Of a stretch of 64,000 bases of DNA, positions 23,934 to 32,816 are shown in pieces (position 1 is the first letter of the stretch; each line of letters opens with the position of its first letter). Source of the stretch: RGIG9608 sp045612365 (GTDB lineage: Bacteria > Bacteroidota > Bacteroidia > Bacteroidales > Paludibacteraceae). The stretch is taken from NCBI GenBank assembly GCA_045612365.1, contig JAZKYY010000017.1, positions 341,802 to 405,801 on the forward strand, in the 5' to 3' direction. The position numbers and the translations under genes are program-made. The notes below the pieces were generated by a model. It did not search any database. It had not been told where the DNA came from and saw only the letters and a list, made by a program, of their open reading frames with translations.

Positions 23934-24551
23934 ATGCCAGGATTAATAGGAAAAAAAATCGGAATGACATCCGTTTTCAGTGCTGATGGAAAAAATTTGC
24001 CATGCACTGTTATTGAAGCAGGTCCTTGCGTTGTTACTCAAATTAAAACCGTTGAAACAGACGGTTATGAATCTATTCAGTTGGGCTTTGAAGATAAAAA
24101 AGAAAAGCACACTACAAAAGCTGAAATGGGTCATTTCAAAAAAAGTGCAGTAACACCAAAGAGACACTTGGTTGAGTTCAAAAGTTTTGAAGGCGAAATC
24201 AAACTAGGAGATGTTCTTACAGTAGAATTGTTTGATGAGAACTCATTTGTTGATGTAGTTGGAACTTCAAAAGGTAAAGGTTTTCAGGGTGTGGTAAAAC
24301 GTCATGGTTTTGGTGGTGTAGGTCAAACTACTCACGGCCAGCACAATCGTTTGCGTGCTCCAGGTTCTTTGGGTGCATCATCATATCCTTCGAAAGTAGT
24401 AAAAGGTTTGAGAATGGCTGGTCGTACAGGTGGCGATAGAGTGACAATTCAAAACCTTCAAGTTATTAAAGTAGTGCCTGAACATAATCTTATTTTGATT
24501 AAGGGTTCTGTTCCAGGTGCTAAAGGTTCAATCGTAATAATTGAGAAGTGA
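23934..24551 (+). CDS. rplC: Ribosomal protein L3
   Basis: 205 residues. N-terminal PGLIGKKIGMTSVF and the long loop GVVKRHGFGGVGQTTHG that reaches the peptidyl-transferase centre. Its glutamine can be methylated by PrmB in other bacteria. It overlaps rplD by one base at TGATG (stop TGA, restart ATG). Confidence 0.98.
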   Translation: MPGLIGKKIGMTSVFSADGKNLPCTVIEAGPCVVTQIKTVETDGYESIQLGFEDKKEKHTTKAEMGHFKKSAVTPKRHLVEFKSFEGEIKLGDVLTVELFDENSFVDVVGTSKGKGFQGVVKRHGFGGVGQTTHGQHNRLRAPGSLGASSYPSKVVKGLRMAGRTGGDRVTIQNLQVIKVVPEHNLILIKGSVPGAKGSIVIIEK

Positions 24552-25180
24552 TGGAATTAAGTGTATATAACATTAAAGGTGAGGATACGGGTAAAAAAGT
24601 AATCCTCAGTGACGCTATTTTTGGTATTGAACCTAATGATCACGCCATTTATTTGGATGTGAAACAGTATATGGCAAACCAACGTCAAGGAACTCACAAA
24701 GCGAAACAAAGAAGTGAACTTTCTGGTAGTACACGTAAATTAGGCCGTCAAAAAGGTGGTGGTGGCGCTCGTCGAGGTGATATTAATTCTCCAGTATTGG
24801 TGGGTGGTGCTCGTGTTTTTGGTCCAGTTCCTCGTGATTATAGTTTTAAATTGAATAAAAAAGTGAAACAATTGGCTCGTAAATCGGCTTTTTCGTACAA
24901 AGCTGCTGAAGGAAAAATAGTTTTGCTTGATGAAATCAATTTTGAAGCTCCAAAAACGAAAGATTACTTGGCAATGTTGAAAAGTTTGAAAGTGGCTGAT
25001 AAAAAGTTGCTTATAATTTTATCAGACCAAAATAAAAACGTATATTTGTCGGCTCGTAATATTGAGGGCTCAAAAGTTGTAACTATCAATGAATTAAATA
25101 CTTATACAATTCTTGATGCTTCAACTTTGATATTAACAGAAGCTGCACTTGCAGGAATTGAACAACATTTTAAAGCGTAA
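24551..25180 (+). CDS. rplD: Ribosomal protein L4
   Basis: 209 residues from ATG 24551. A GTG three bases earlier would add one residue, but the ATG overlapping the rplC stop is the natural choice. Recognised by GSTRKLGRQKGGGGARRG and FGPVPRDYSFKLNKK. L4 lines the exit tunnel. In E. coli it represses the S10 operon; no leader for that control is evident here. Confidence 0.97.
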   Translation: MELSVYNIKGEDTGKKVILSDAIFGIEPNDHAIYLDVKQYMANQRQGTHKAKQRSELSGSTRKLGRQKGGGGARRGDINSPVLVGGARVFGPVPRDYSFKLNKKVKQLARKSAFSYKAAEGKIVLLDEINFEAPKTKDYLAMLKSLKVADKKLLIILSDQNKNVYLSARNIEGSKVVTINELNTYTILDASTLILTEAALAGIEQHFKA

Positions 25181-25189
25181 GGAGGAGAA

Positions 25190-25483
25190 ATGGGAATTAT
25201 AATTAAACCAATCGTTACCGAAAAAATGACGAAAATGGCTGAGAATAAACAAGGCCGTTATGCTTTTTATGTTCAATCTCAAGCTAATAAAATTGAAATT
25301 AAAAAGGCAGTGGAAGTTTTGTATAATGTGACAGTATTGGATGTAAATACTCTTAATACTAGAGGAAAAAGAAAAAGTCGTTATACAAAAAGTGGTATTA
25401 TTAGTGGAACAACACCTTCTTACAAAAAAGCAATAGTTACTTTGAAAGAAGGAGATACAATTGATTTTTATAGCAATATTTAA
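25190..25483 (+). CDS. rplW: Ribosomal protein L23
   Basis: 97 residues. IIKPIVTEKMTKMAE near the start and the EIKKAVEVLYNVTVLDVNT core identify it. It sits at the tunnel exit and docks trigger factor and SRP. A GGAGG lies just before its ATG, one of few clear Shine-Dalgarno-like sequences in the window. Confidence 0.97.
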   Translation: MGIIIKPIVTEKMTKMAENKQGRYAFYVQSQANKIEIKKAVEVLYNVTVLDVNTLNTRGKRKSRYTKSGIISGTTPSYKKAIVTLKEGDTIDFYSNI

Positions 25484-25488
25484 GAAAA

Positions 25489-26313
25489 ATGGCTGTACGT
25501 AAATTGAACCCCATAACACCGGGGCAAAGACATAAGATTATTGGTGCATTTGACTCAATTACTGCATCTACACCAGAGAAATCGCTTGTGTTTGGTTATG
25601 GAAAAAGCGGTGGACGTAATAATGTCGGTAAAATGACAATGCGTTACATCGGTGGTGGACACAAGAGAAAATTCAGAGTAATTGACTTTAAAAGAAACAA
25701 AGACGGAATTCCAGCAGTGGTTAAAACTATTGAGTACGATCCAAATCGTTCGGCTCGTATAGCTTTGTTGTTTTATGCTGATGGAGAAAAACGTTATATT
25801 CTTGCGCCAAATGGATTGCAGGTAGGTCAAACCCTTCTTTCTGGCAAGGGTGCAATTCCTGAAGTGGGAAATACTCTACTTTTGCAAGATATTCCTTTGG
25901 GAACAATTATTCACAACATCGAACTTCGCCCTGGACAAGGTGCTGCATTGGTTCGCTCTGCTGGAACGTTTGCTCAATTAACTTCACGTGAAGATAAGTA
26001 TGCAATTATTAAATTGCCTTCGGGGGAAACTCGCAAGATTTTGTCTGCTTGTAAAGCAACTATTGGAGCTGTAGGAAACTCTGATCATGCTCTAGAAGAA
26101 TCAGGAAAGGCGGGTCGTACTCGTTGGATGGGACGTCGTCCTCGCGTAAGAGGTGTGGCTATGAACCCTGTAGATCACCCAATGGGTGGTGGTGAAGGTC
26201 GTGCTTCTGGTGGACACCCACGTTCACGTAAGGGATTGTTAGCTAAGGGTAAGAAAACTCGTGCCCCTAAAAAACAATCGAGTAAATATATTATTGAAAG
26301 AAAGAAAAAATAA
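25489..26313 (+). CDS. rplB: Ribosomal protein L2
   Basis: 274 residues. The signature NPVDHPMGGGEGR near the C-terminus carries the conserved histidine close to the peptidyl-transferase centre. RYIGGGHKRKFRVIDF lies earlier. It starts five bases after rplW. Confidence 0.98.
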   Translation: MAVRKLNPITPGQRHKIIGAFDSITASTPEKSLVFGYGKSGGRNNVGKMTMRYIGGGHKRKFRVIDFKRNKDGIPAVVKTIEYDPNRSARIALLFYADGEKRYILAPNGLQVGQTLLSGKGAIPEVGNTLLLQDIPLGTIIHNIELRPGQGAALVRSAGTFAQLTSREDKYAIIKLPSGETRKILSACKATIGAVGNSDHALEESGKAGRTRWMGRRPRVRGVAMNPVDHPMGGGEGRASGGHPRSRKGLLAKGKKTRAPKKQSSKYIIERKKK

Positions 26314-26334
26314 CGAATAAATTAAGTAAATAAT

Positions 26335-26601
26335 ATGAGTCGTTCATTAAAGAAAGGACCTTACATTAATCTTAAGTTGGAGAAAAAAATTCTTGCTATG
26401 CAGGAATCTGGAAAGAAATCTGTAGTGAAAACTTGGGCGAGAGCTTCTATGATTTCTCCTGATTTTGTAGGTCATACAATCGCAGTTCACAATGGGAATA
26501 AATTTATACCTGTATATGTTACTGAAAATATGGTAGGACACAAGCTTGGAGAGTTTGCTCCAACTCGTATTTTCCGCGGACATGGTGGTAAAAAGAAATG
26601 A
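26335..26601 (+). CDS. rpsS: Ribosomal protein S19
   Basis: 88 residues. MSRSLKKGPYI at the N-terminus, then VKTWARASMISPDFVGHTIAVHNG (seen as the blocks TWARASMISP and GHTIAVHNG), and KLGEFAPTRIFRGHGG. It belongs to the 30S head near the A-site finger. Confidence 0.98.
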   Translation: MSRSLKKGPYINLKLEKKILAMQESGKKSVVKTWARASMISPDFVGHTIAVHNGNKFIPVYVTENMVGHKLGEFAPTRIFRGHGGKKK

Positions 26602-26643
26602 CCCTAATTTTTTAATCAAGAATAAAAAAATAAGAATATAGAA

Positions 26644-27048
26644 ATGGGTGCAAGAAAAAGAATATCTGCAGAACAAAGAAAAGAAGCTAAAAAAACGTTG
26701 TATTTTGCAAAATTGAACAACGTTCCTACTTCTCCTCGAAAAATGCGTCTTATTGCTGATATGATTCGTGGCATGGAAGTAAATAAAGCGTTGGGAGTTT
26801 TGAAGTTCTCAACTAAAGAAGCTTCTAATCGTATGGAGAAATTGCTTCGCTCGGCTATTGCTAATTGGGAGCAAAAGAATGAACAAAAAGCAGAAGATTT
26901 ATATGTAAGTGCAGTGTATGTGGATTCTGCAAGAATGTTGAAAAGACTTCGTCCTGCTCCACAAGGAAGAGGATATAGAATTCGCAAACGTTCTAACCAT
27001 GTTACATTGTTTGTAGATAAGAAAAATACTAATGACAATAAAATTTAA
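26644..27048 (+). CDS. rplV: Ribosomal protein L22
   Basis: 134 residues. The tunnel-lining beta hairpin near the C-terminus is RPAPQGRGYRIRKRSNH. The N-terminal half has NNVPTSPRKMRLIADMIRG. It contacts all six 23S domains and is a macrolide-response site in other bacteria. Sequence looks wild type. Confidence 0.98.
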   Translation: MGARKRISAEQRKEAKKTLYFAKLNNVPTSPRKMRLIADMIRGMEVNKALGVLKFSTKEASNRMEKLLRSAIANWEQKNEQKAEDLYVSAVYVDSARMLKRLRPAPQGRGYRIRKRSNHVTLFVDKKNTNDNKI

Positions 27049-27053
27049 GGCAG

Positions 27054-27779
27054 ATGGGACAAAAAATTAATCCAATAAGTAATCGTTTAGGAATTATCCG
27101 TGGTTGGGACTCTAATTGGTATGGAGGCAACAATTATGGCGATACTTTGCTAGAAGATAGCAAAATAAGAGAATATTTAAATGCCCGTCTTGCTAAAGCG
27201 AGTGTTTCTAAAATAGTTATTGAAAGAACTCTTAAGCTTGTTACAATTACGGTGTGTACAGCTCGTCCTGGTATCATTATTGGTAAAGGTGGACAAGAAG
27301 TTGATAAGTTGAAAGAAGAGTTGAAGAAAATAACTGACAAGGAAATTCAGATCAATATCTTTGAAGTTAAGCGTCCTGATTTAGATGCTGTGATTGTTGC
27401 TAATCAAATTGCGCGCCAAGTAGAAGGTAAGATGGCTTATCGCCGTGCAGTTAAAATGGCTATCGCATCTACTATGAGAATGGGAGCTGAAGGTATTAAG
27501 GTGTTGGTTTCTGGTCGTTTGAATGGAGCAGAAATGGCTCGTTCGGAAATGTATAAAGAAGGAAGAACTCCTTTGCATACTTTCCGCGCAGACATTGATT
27601 ATTGTTCGACTGCTGCATTGACAAAAGTTGGTTTGATTGGAATTAAAGTTTGGATTTGCCGTGGAGAGGTTTATGGCAAAAAAGATTTGGCTCCTGCATT
27701 TACTGTTACTAAAGAAAATGCACGTCCTAATAATTTCTCAAACAACAATAGAGGTTTTAAAAGAAAAAAGAATAATTAA
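27054..27779 (+). CDS. rpsC: Ribosomal protein S3
   Basis: 241 residues. MGQKINPISNRLGI start, KH domain with RPGIIIGKGGQEVDKLKEEL, and the GRLNGAEMARSE motif. A lysine- and asparagine-rich tail extends the C-terminus. It lines the mRNA entry channel. Confidence 0.98.
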   Translation: MGQKINPISNRLGIIRGWDSNWYGGNNYGDTLLEDSKIREYLNARLAKASVSKIVIERTLKLVTITVCTARPGIIIGKGGQEVDKLKEELKKITDKEIQINIFEVKRPDLDAVIVANQIARQVEGKMAYRRAVKMAIASTMRMGAEGIKVLVSGRLNGAEMARSEMYKEGRTPLHTFRADIDYCSTAALTKVGLIGIKVWICRGEVYGKKDLAPAFTVTKENARPNNFSNNNRGFKRKKNN

Positions 27780-27796
27780 GAATTTGATTTGATATT

Positions 27797-28228
27797 ATGT
27801 TACAACCGAAAAAAACAAAATTTAGAAGACAACAAAAAGGCCGCATGAAAGGCAATGCCCAAAGAGGCAACCAGTTGTCATTCGGTTCCTTCGGCATAAA
27901 ATCGTTGCAGTCAAAATGGATTACGGGACGTCAAATTGAAGCTGCTCGTATCGCTGTAACGCGCTATATGCAAAGACAAGGACAAATTTGGATACGCATA
28001 TTTCCAGACAAACCTATGACGAAGAAACCTGCTGATGTACGTATGGGTAAAGGTAAAGGTTCTCCAGAAGGATTTATTGCTCCAGTTACTCCAGGACGTA
28101 TGATTATCGAAGTAGAAGGTGTTTCTTATGAAATTGCAAAAGAAGCTCTTCGTTTAGCTGCTCAGAAACTACCTGTAACTACTAAATTTGTCGTTAGACG
28201 TGATTATGATTCAACCTTAAATGCATAA
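27797..28228 (+). CDS. rplP: Ribosomal protein L16
   Basis: 143 residues. KKTKFRRQQKGRMKG at the N-terminus, then RQIEAARIAVTRYMQRQGQI and RMGKGKGSPEG. It organises the A-site region of the large subunit. Confidence 0.98.
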   Translation: MLQPKKTKFRRQQKGRMKGNAQRGNQLSFGSFGIKSLQSKWITGRQIEAARIAVTRYMQRQGQIWIRIFPDKPMTKKPADVRMGKGKGSPEGFIAPVTPGRMIIEVEGVSYEIAKEALRLAAQKLPVTTKFVVRRDYDSTLNA

Positions 28229-28234
28229 TGGATT

Positions 28235-28432
28235 ATGAAGACAAATGAGATTAAAGAATTGACTACTAAAGAAATCCAAGATAGGTTGGATTTAGAAAAA
28301 GAAACGTTATTGCGTTTGAAACTAAATCATACAATTTCTCCGCTTGACAATCCTTCTCAAATTAAGGAGGCAAGAAAGACTATAGCTCGTCTTTCTACAG
28401 AGTTGCGTCAAAGAGAACTAAATCAACAATAA
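28235..28432 (+). CDS. rpmC: Ribosomal protein L29
   Basis: 65 residues, two-helix protein with EIKELTTKEIQDRLDLEKE and the IKEARKTIARLST helix. It lies six bases after rplP and near the tunnel exit in the ribosome. Confidence 0.95.
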   Translation: MKTNEIKELTTKEIQDRLDLEKETLLRLKLNHTISPLDNPSQIKEARKTIARLSTELRQRELNQQ

Positions 28433-28437
28433 TTGTG

Positions 28438-28695
28438 ATGGAAAAAAGAAATTTAAGAAAAGAAAGAACGGGTGTTGTCTTCAGTAACAAAATGGATAAA
28501 ACTGTTACTGTTGAGGTAAAATGGAAAGAAAAACACCCTATTTATGGTAAATTTGTTAATAAGACAAAGAAGTACCATGCACACGATGAGAAAAACGAAT
28601 GCAATATCGGTGATGTTGTAGATATTATGGAAACTCGTCCGTTGAGCAAAACTAAAAGATGGAGAGTAGTAAAAATCGTTGAAAGAGCTAAATAA
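28438..28695 (+). CDS. rpsQ: Ribosomal protein S17
   Basis: 85 residues from ATG 28438; a GTG one codon earlier is the alternative. RKERTGVVFSNKMDKTVTVE and the HDEKNECNIGDVVDIMETRP OB-fold strand identify it. It binds helix 11 of 16S rRNA. Confidence 0.97.
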   Translation: MEKRNLRKERTGVVFSNKMDKTVTVEVKWKEKHPIYGKFVNKTKKYHAHDEKNECNIGDVVDIMETRPLSKTKRWRVVKIVERAK

Positions 28696-28697
28696 TT

Positions 28698-29063
28698 ATG
28701 ATACAACAAGAAACTATACTCAAAGTAGCTGATAATAGCGGAGCAAAAGAAGCAAAGTGTATCAGAGTTTTGGGAGGAACAAGAAAACGTTATGCTACTG
28801 TAGGCGATGTAATTGTAATCGCAGTACAAGGGGTTGTTCCTTCAAGTGATATGAAAAAAGGTACCGTATCGAAAGCTATTGTCGTACGTACAGCAAAAGA
28901 AGTTCGTCGTGCAGATGGTTCTTATATCCGTTTTGACGATAATGCTTGTGTGTTGTTGAACAATGCAGGTGAAATGCGCGGAAGTCGTATCTTTGGCCCT
29001 GTAGCAAGAGAGCTTCGTGCTATCAATATGAAAATTATTTCGTTGGCACCTGAAGTGCTTTAA
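28698..29063 (+). CDS. rplN: Ribosomal protein L14
   Basis: 121 residues. MIQQETILKVADNSGAKEA, the VPSSDMKKGTVSKAIVVRT core and GSRIFGPVARELR are present. It forms an intersubunit bridge and the docking site of the silencing factor RsfS. First gene of the spc cluster, with only two bases after rpsQ. Confidence 0.98.
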   Translation: MIQQETILKVADNSGAKEAKCIRVLGGTRKRYATVGDVIVIAVQGVVPSSDMKKGTVSKAIVVRTAKEVRRADGSYIRFDDNACVLLNNAGEMRGSRIFGPVARELRAINMKIISLAPEVL

Positions 29064-29087
29064 TAAATTTGTAAAAAACATTCAAAG

Positions 29088-29408
29088 ATGAGTAAATTAC
29101 ACATTAAAAAAGGCGATACAGTCTACGTAAACGCTGGCGAAGACAAAGGAAAAACAGGTCGTGTGCTTGAAGTCCTTGTTGATAAGCAACGTGCTATTGT
29201 AGAAGGTGTAAATATGGTGTCAAAAAGTACCAAGCCTAATGCAAAAAATCCTCAAGGAGGAATTGTAAAAAAAGAGGCGGCGTTACATATCTCCAATTTG
29301 AACGTGTTAGATCCTAAAACAGGAAAACCAACACGTATTGGTAGAAGAAAAAATGCCGAAGGCAAAACAGTACGTTATTCCAAAAAATCAGGGGAGGAAA
29401 TTAAGTGA
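29088..29408 (+). CDS. rplX: Ribosomal protein L24
   Basis: 106 residues. KOW motif in KGDTVYVNAGEDKGKTGRVL, then the GVNMVSKSTKPNAKNPQGG loop. An assembly initiator near the tunnel exit. Its TGA overlaps the rplE ATG by one base. Confidence 0.97.
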   Translation: MSKLHIKKGDTVYVNAGEDKGKTGRVLEVLVDKQRAIVEGVNMVSKSTKPNAKNPQGGIVKKEAALHISNLNVLDPKTGKPTRIGRRKNAEGKTVRYSKKSGEEIK

Positions 29409-29953
29409 TGAATACAGCAAGTTTGAAAAAAGATTATCAAGAACGTATCGTTCCATTGTTGATGAAAGAATTTGGTTATAAATCAATAATGCAAGTTCCT
29501 CGTTTGGAAAAAATTGTGTTGAACCAAGGTTTAGGTATTGCTACTGCTGATAAAAAAGTGATTGATACTGCTATTGCAGAAATGACTGCGATTACAGGTC
29601 AAAAGGCCGTAGAAACTTTGTCAAAGAAAGATATTTCTAACTTTAAGTTGCGTAAAAAAATGCCTATTGGAGTTAGAGTAACTTTGCGTGACAAAAAAAT
29701 GTATGAGTTCTTGGAGCGTTTAATTCGTATTGCTTTACCTCGTATTCGCGACTTTAAGGGAATCGAAGGAAAGCTAGACGGAAGAGGAAATTATACTCTT
29801 GGAATTCAAGAACAAATTATTTTCCCAGAAATCAACATTGATGCTATTTCTAAATTGTTGGGAATGAATATTACATTTGTAACATCAGCTCAAACAGATG
29901 AAGAAGGTTTTGCTTTGTTGAAAGAATTTGGATTACCTTTTAAGAAAAACTAA
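29408..29953 (+). CDS. rplE: Ribosomal protein L5
   Basis: 181 residues from ATG 29408, chosen over a GTG one codon upstream because it overlaps the rplX stop in the usual coupled form. QVPRLEKIVLNQGLGIA, the KLRKKMPIGVRVTLR strand and GNYTLGIQEQIIFPEI are diagnostic. It binds 5S rRNA in the central protuberance. Confidence 0.97.
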   Translation: MNTASLKKDYQERIVPLLMKEFGYKSIMQVPRLEKIVLNQGLGIATADKKVIDTAIAEMTAITGQKAVETLSKKDISNFKLRKKMPIGVRVTLRDKKMYEFLERLIRIALPRIRDFKGIEGKLDGRGNYTLGIQEQIIFPEINIDAISKLLGMNITFVTSAQTDEEGFALLKEFGLPFKKN

Positions 29954-29967
29954 ATAAGGAAAAGAAA

Positions 29968-30237
29968 ATGGCAAAAGAATCAATGAAAGCCCGTGAGGTT
30001 AAGCGTGCTAAAATGGTGGCAAAATATGCTGCTAAACGTGCCCAATTAATCGAAGAAGGCAATTATGAAGCCTTGCAATTAATTCCTAAAAACGCATCGA
30101 AAGTTCGTTTGCATAATCGTTGCAAAATTACTGGACGTCCAAAAGGATATATGCGTCAATTTGGTCTTTCGCGTATTCAATTCCGCGAAATGGCATCTCA
30201 AGGATTGATTCCAGGAGTTAAAAAAGCAAGTTGGTAA
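29968..30237 (+). CDS. rpsN: Ribosomal protein S14 (zinc-free form)
   Basis: 89 residues, the longer C-minus type: HNRCKITGRPKGYMRQFG has a single cysteine and there is no pair of C-x-x-C motifs. RIQFREMASQGLIPGVKKASW ends the protein (last block IPGVKKASW). With the L36 gene also lacking zinc ligands, this cluster encodes zinc-independent versions. A 72-base gap with a hairpin follows. Confidence 0.97.
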   Translation: MAKESMKAREVKRAKMVAKYAAKRAQLIEEGNYEALQLIPKNASKVRLHNRCKITGRPKGYMRQFGLSRIQFREMASQGLIPGVKKASW

Positions 30238-30309
30238 GACACAAGAAGAAATAAAAGAGTTTTATTAATATTGTCCCGATAGACGGGATTAATTTAAAAT
30301 TTTATAGTT

Positions 30310-30705
30310 ATGACAGATCCAATAGCAGATTATTTGACCAGATTGCGCAACGCAATTAAGGCTGGTCATCGAGTAGTGGAAGTTCCCGCCTCGAATCTCA
30401 AAAAAGAAATCACAAAAGTTCTTTTTGATAAAGGCTATATTTTGAACTACAAGTTTGTAGAAGATGGTCCTCAAGGATCAATCAAAATTGCCTTGAAGTA
30501 TGATCGTGTTAATAAAGTTAATGCGATTAAACAGTTAGTTCGCGTATCTACACCAGGTTTGCGTAAGTATGCTGGTTACAAAGATATGCCAAGAGTATTA
30601 AATGGTTTAGGTATTGCTATCTTGTCTACCTCTAAAGGTGTGATGACAGACAAAGAAGCACGCGACCAAAAAATTGGTGGCGAAGTTTTGTGTTACATTT
30701 ATTAA
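30310..30705 (+). CDS. rpsH: Ribosomal protein S8
   Basis: 131 residues. MTDPIADYLTRLRNAIKAGH start and the C-terminal signature LNGLGIAILSTSKGVMTDKEA followed by GGEVLCYIY. It binds helix 21 of 16S rRNA. In E. coli S8 also represses the spc operon through an RNA mimic of this helix. The hairpin just upstream of this gene is a candidate for local control. Confidence 0.98.
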   Translation: MTDPIADYLTRLRNAIKAGHRVVEVPASNLKKEITKVLFDKGYILNYKFVEDGPQGSIKIALKYDRVNKVNAIKQLVRVSTPGLRKYAGYKDMPRVLNGLGIAILSTSKGVMTDKEARDQKIGGEVLCYIY

Positions 30706-30720
30706 TAGGAGGTATAAACA

Positions 30721-31275
30721 ATGTCAAGAATAGGAAAATTACCAATTCAACTTCCTGCAGGAGTTACTTTGACTCAAAAGGATAATATTGTTACAGTGAA
30801 AGGTCCAAAAGGTGAACTTTCTCAAGAAATCAATCCTAATATAACTGTAACTGTTGAAGGCAATCAATGTGTTGTTACTCGTCCTAATGACGAAAAACAA
30901 ATGCGTTCGATGCATGGTTTGTATCGTGCACTAATCAACAATATGGTTGTTGGTGTTTCAGAAGGATACAAAAAAGTTTTGGAATTAGTCGGTGTTGGTT
31001 ACCGTGTATCTAGTAATGGTCAAGTTTTAGAGTTTTCGTTGGGTTATACTCACAACATCTTCTTGAGATTACCTAACGAAGTGAAAATTGAAACTAAGAG
31101 TGAACGTAACCAAAATCCTTTGGTGTTCTTGGAATCTTGCGACAAACAACTTCTTGGTCAAGTTTGTGCAAAAATTCGTTCGTTCCGCAAACCAGAACCT
31201 TACAAAGGAAAAGGTGTGAAATTCCAAGGCGAAGTAATTAGAAGAAAAGCAGGTAAATCCGCAAGTTCAAAATAA
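30721..31275 (+). CDS. rplF: Ribosomal protein L6
   Basis: 184 residues. MSRIGKLPIQLPAGV start, paired L6 folds, and the C-terminal PEPYKGKGVKFQGEVIRRKAG motif. It sits near the sarcin-ricin loop. An AGGAGG-like sequence (ATAGGAGGTATA) precedes the ATG. Confidence 0.98.
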   Translation: MSRIGKLPIQLPAGVTLTQKDNIVTVKGPKGELSQEINPNITVTVEGNQCVVTRPNDEKQMRSMHGLYRALINNMVVGVSEGYKKVLELVGVGYRVSSNGQVLEFSLGYTHNIFLRLPNEVKIETKSERNQNPLVFLESCDKQLLGQVCAKIRSFRKPEPYKGKGVKFQGEVIRRKAGKSASSK

Positions 31276-31294
31276 TTTGTAAATAAGTACAATT

Positions 31295-31639
31295 ATGACT
31301 GATAAATTAAAAAGAAGACTTAAAATAAAAGCTCATATTCGTAGCACTGTGTCGGGAACGGCGGAAAAACCTCGTTTGACCGTATATAGAAGTAATGCTC
31401 AAATTTATGCACAAATCATTGATGACGTGGCAGGAAAAACTCTTGCATCTGCATCGTCTTTGGGCATAAAAGACAAGATGACAAAAAAAGAGCAAGCTGC
31501 AAAAGTTGGTGAACTTATTGCTCAAAATGCAAAAGAAGCAGGTGTTGTTTCTGTTGTTTTTGATCGTAATGGGTTCTTGTATCACGGAAGAGTAAAAGAA
31601 TTGGCTGATGCTGCACGCAAAGGCGGACTTAAATTTTAA
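31295..31639 (+). CDS. rplR: Ribosomal protein L18
   Basis: 114 residues. KPRLTVYRSNAQIYAQIIDD and the C-terminal FDRNGFLYHGRVKELADAAR are diagnostic of the 5S rRNA-binding protein. Confidence 0.98.
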   Translation: MTDKLKRRLKIKAHIRSTVSGTAEKPRLTVYRSNAQIYAQIIDDVAGKTLASASSLGIKDKMTKKEQAAKVGELIAQNAKEAGVVSVVFDRNGFLYHGRVKELADAARKGGLKF

Positions 31640-31645
31640 AAGGTT

Positions 31646-32161
31646 ATGGCAATAAATAATAGAGTTAAATCAACCAACGATATTGAATTGAAAGATCGTT
31701 TAGTGGCTATCAATCGTGTAACAAAAGTTACGAAAGGTGGTCGTGCATTCAGCTTTTCGGCTATTGTTGTGGTAGGAAACGAAAATGGTATTATTGGATG
31801 GGGATTAGGTAAAGCTGGCGAGGTAACTGCTGCTATTGCAAAAGGTACTGAGGCTGCAAAGAAAAACTTAATTAAAGTTCCTGTTTATAAAGGTACAATT
31901 CCTCATGAACAATTGGCTCACTTTGGTGGTGCTGAAGTATACATTCAACCTGCTTCTCAAGGTACTGGAGTTGTTGCTGGTGGTGCTATGCGTGCTGTGT
32001 TAGAAAGTGCTGGAGTTAAAGACGTGTTAGCTAAATCAAAAGGATCGTCTAACCCTCACAACTTAGTAAAGGCTACTTTCAAAGCTTTGAGCGAATTGCG
32101 TGATGCTTATATGGTAGCTCAAAATAGAAATGTTTCATTAGAAAAAGTTTTTAAAGGATAA
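31646..32161 (+). CDS. rpsE: Ribosomal protein S5
   Basis: 171 residues. KDRLVAINRVTKVTKGGRAF, GWGLGKAGEVTAAIAKG and VLAKSKGSSNPHNLVKA motifs are present. Residues of the small loop linked to spectinomycin response (VTKGGRAFSF) look wild type. It acts in decoding fidelity. Confidence 0.98.
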   Translation: MAINNRVKSTNDIELKDRLVAINRVTKVTKGGRAFSFSAIVVVGNENGIIGWGLGKAGEVTAAIAKGTEAAKKNLIKVPVYKGTIPHEQLAHFGGAEVYIQPASQGTGVVAGGAMRAVLESAGVKDVLAKSKGSSNPHNLVKATFKALSELRDAYMVAQNRNVSLEKVFKG

Positions 32162-32168
32162 TTCGGTT

Positions 32169-32345
32169 ATGGCAAAAATTAAAATACAACAAGTAAAAAG
32201 TAGTATCAAATGCCCAAAAGTTCAAAAAGCAACTTTGGTGTCATTGGGATTGAAAAAATTGAATGCCATAGTAGAACATGAAGCTACTCCTCAAATTTTG
32301 GGTATGGTAGAAAATGTGAAACATTTGGTAAAAGTTATTGATTAA
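32169..32345 (+). CDS. rpmD: Ribosomal protein L30
   Basis: 58 residues, found by reading the gap between rpsE and rplO. MAKIKIQQVKSSIKCPKVQK, then SLGLKKLNAIVEHEATPQIL and a final VKHLVKVID match L30. Its position between S5 and L15 is the standard one. It starts seven bases after rpsE. Confidence 0.96.
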   Translation: MAKIKIQQVKSSIKCPKVQKATLVSLGLKKLNAIVEHEATPQILGMVENVKHLVKVID

Positions 32346-32365
32346 TTTTTTAAGAGGAAAATAAG

Positions 32366-32812
32366 ATGGATTTAAGTAATTTGAAACCAGCAGAAGGCTC
32401 GATAAAAACAAATAAAAGACTTGGACGTGGTCCTGGTTCAGGAAAGGGAGGTACTTCAACTCGTGGACATAAAGGAGCAAAATCACGTTCAGGATATTCT
32501 CGTAAAATTGGTTTTGAAGGTGGTCAAATGCCTTTGCAACGTCGTTTGCCTAAGTTTGGATTTAAGAATAACGCAAGAGTAGAATATAAAGCAATCAATT
32601 TGTCTTCTATTCAAGCTTTGGCTGATGCTAATAAGCTAGAAAAAATTGGCATTGAAGATATGATTGCTGCAGGTATAATCGCTAAAAAACACTTAGTGAA
32701 AATTTTAGGTAATGGTCAGTTGACTTCTAAACTAGAAGTCTCTGCTCATGCATTCTCTAAATCAGCAGAAGAAGCTATTGTAGCTGCAGGTGGTAGTGCT
32801 GTAAAACTATAG
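32366..32812 (+). CDS. rplO: Ribosomal protein L15
   Basis: 148 residues. The glycine-rich N-terminal tail RLGRGPGSGKGGTSTRGHKG and GFEGGQMPLQRRLPKFGF identify it. A late assembly protein of the 50S subunit, four bases before secY. Confidence 0.98.
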   Translation: MDLSNLKPAEGSIKTNKRLGRGPGSGKGGTSTRGHKGAKSRSGYSRKIGFEGGQMPLQRRLPKFGFKNNARVEYKAINLSSIQALADANKLEKIGIEDMIAAGIIAKKHLVKILGNGQLTSKLEVSAHAFSKSAEEAIVAAGGSAVKL

Positions 32813-32816
32813 TATT

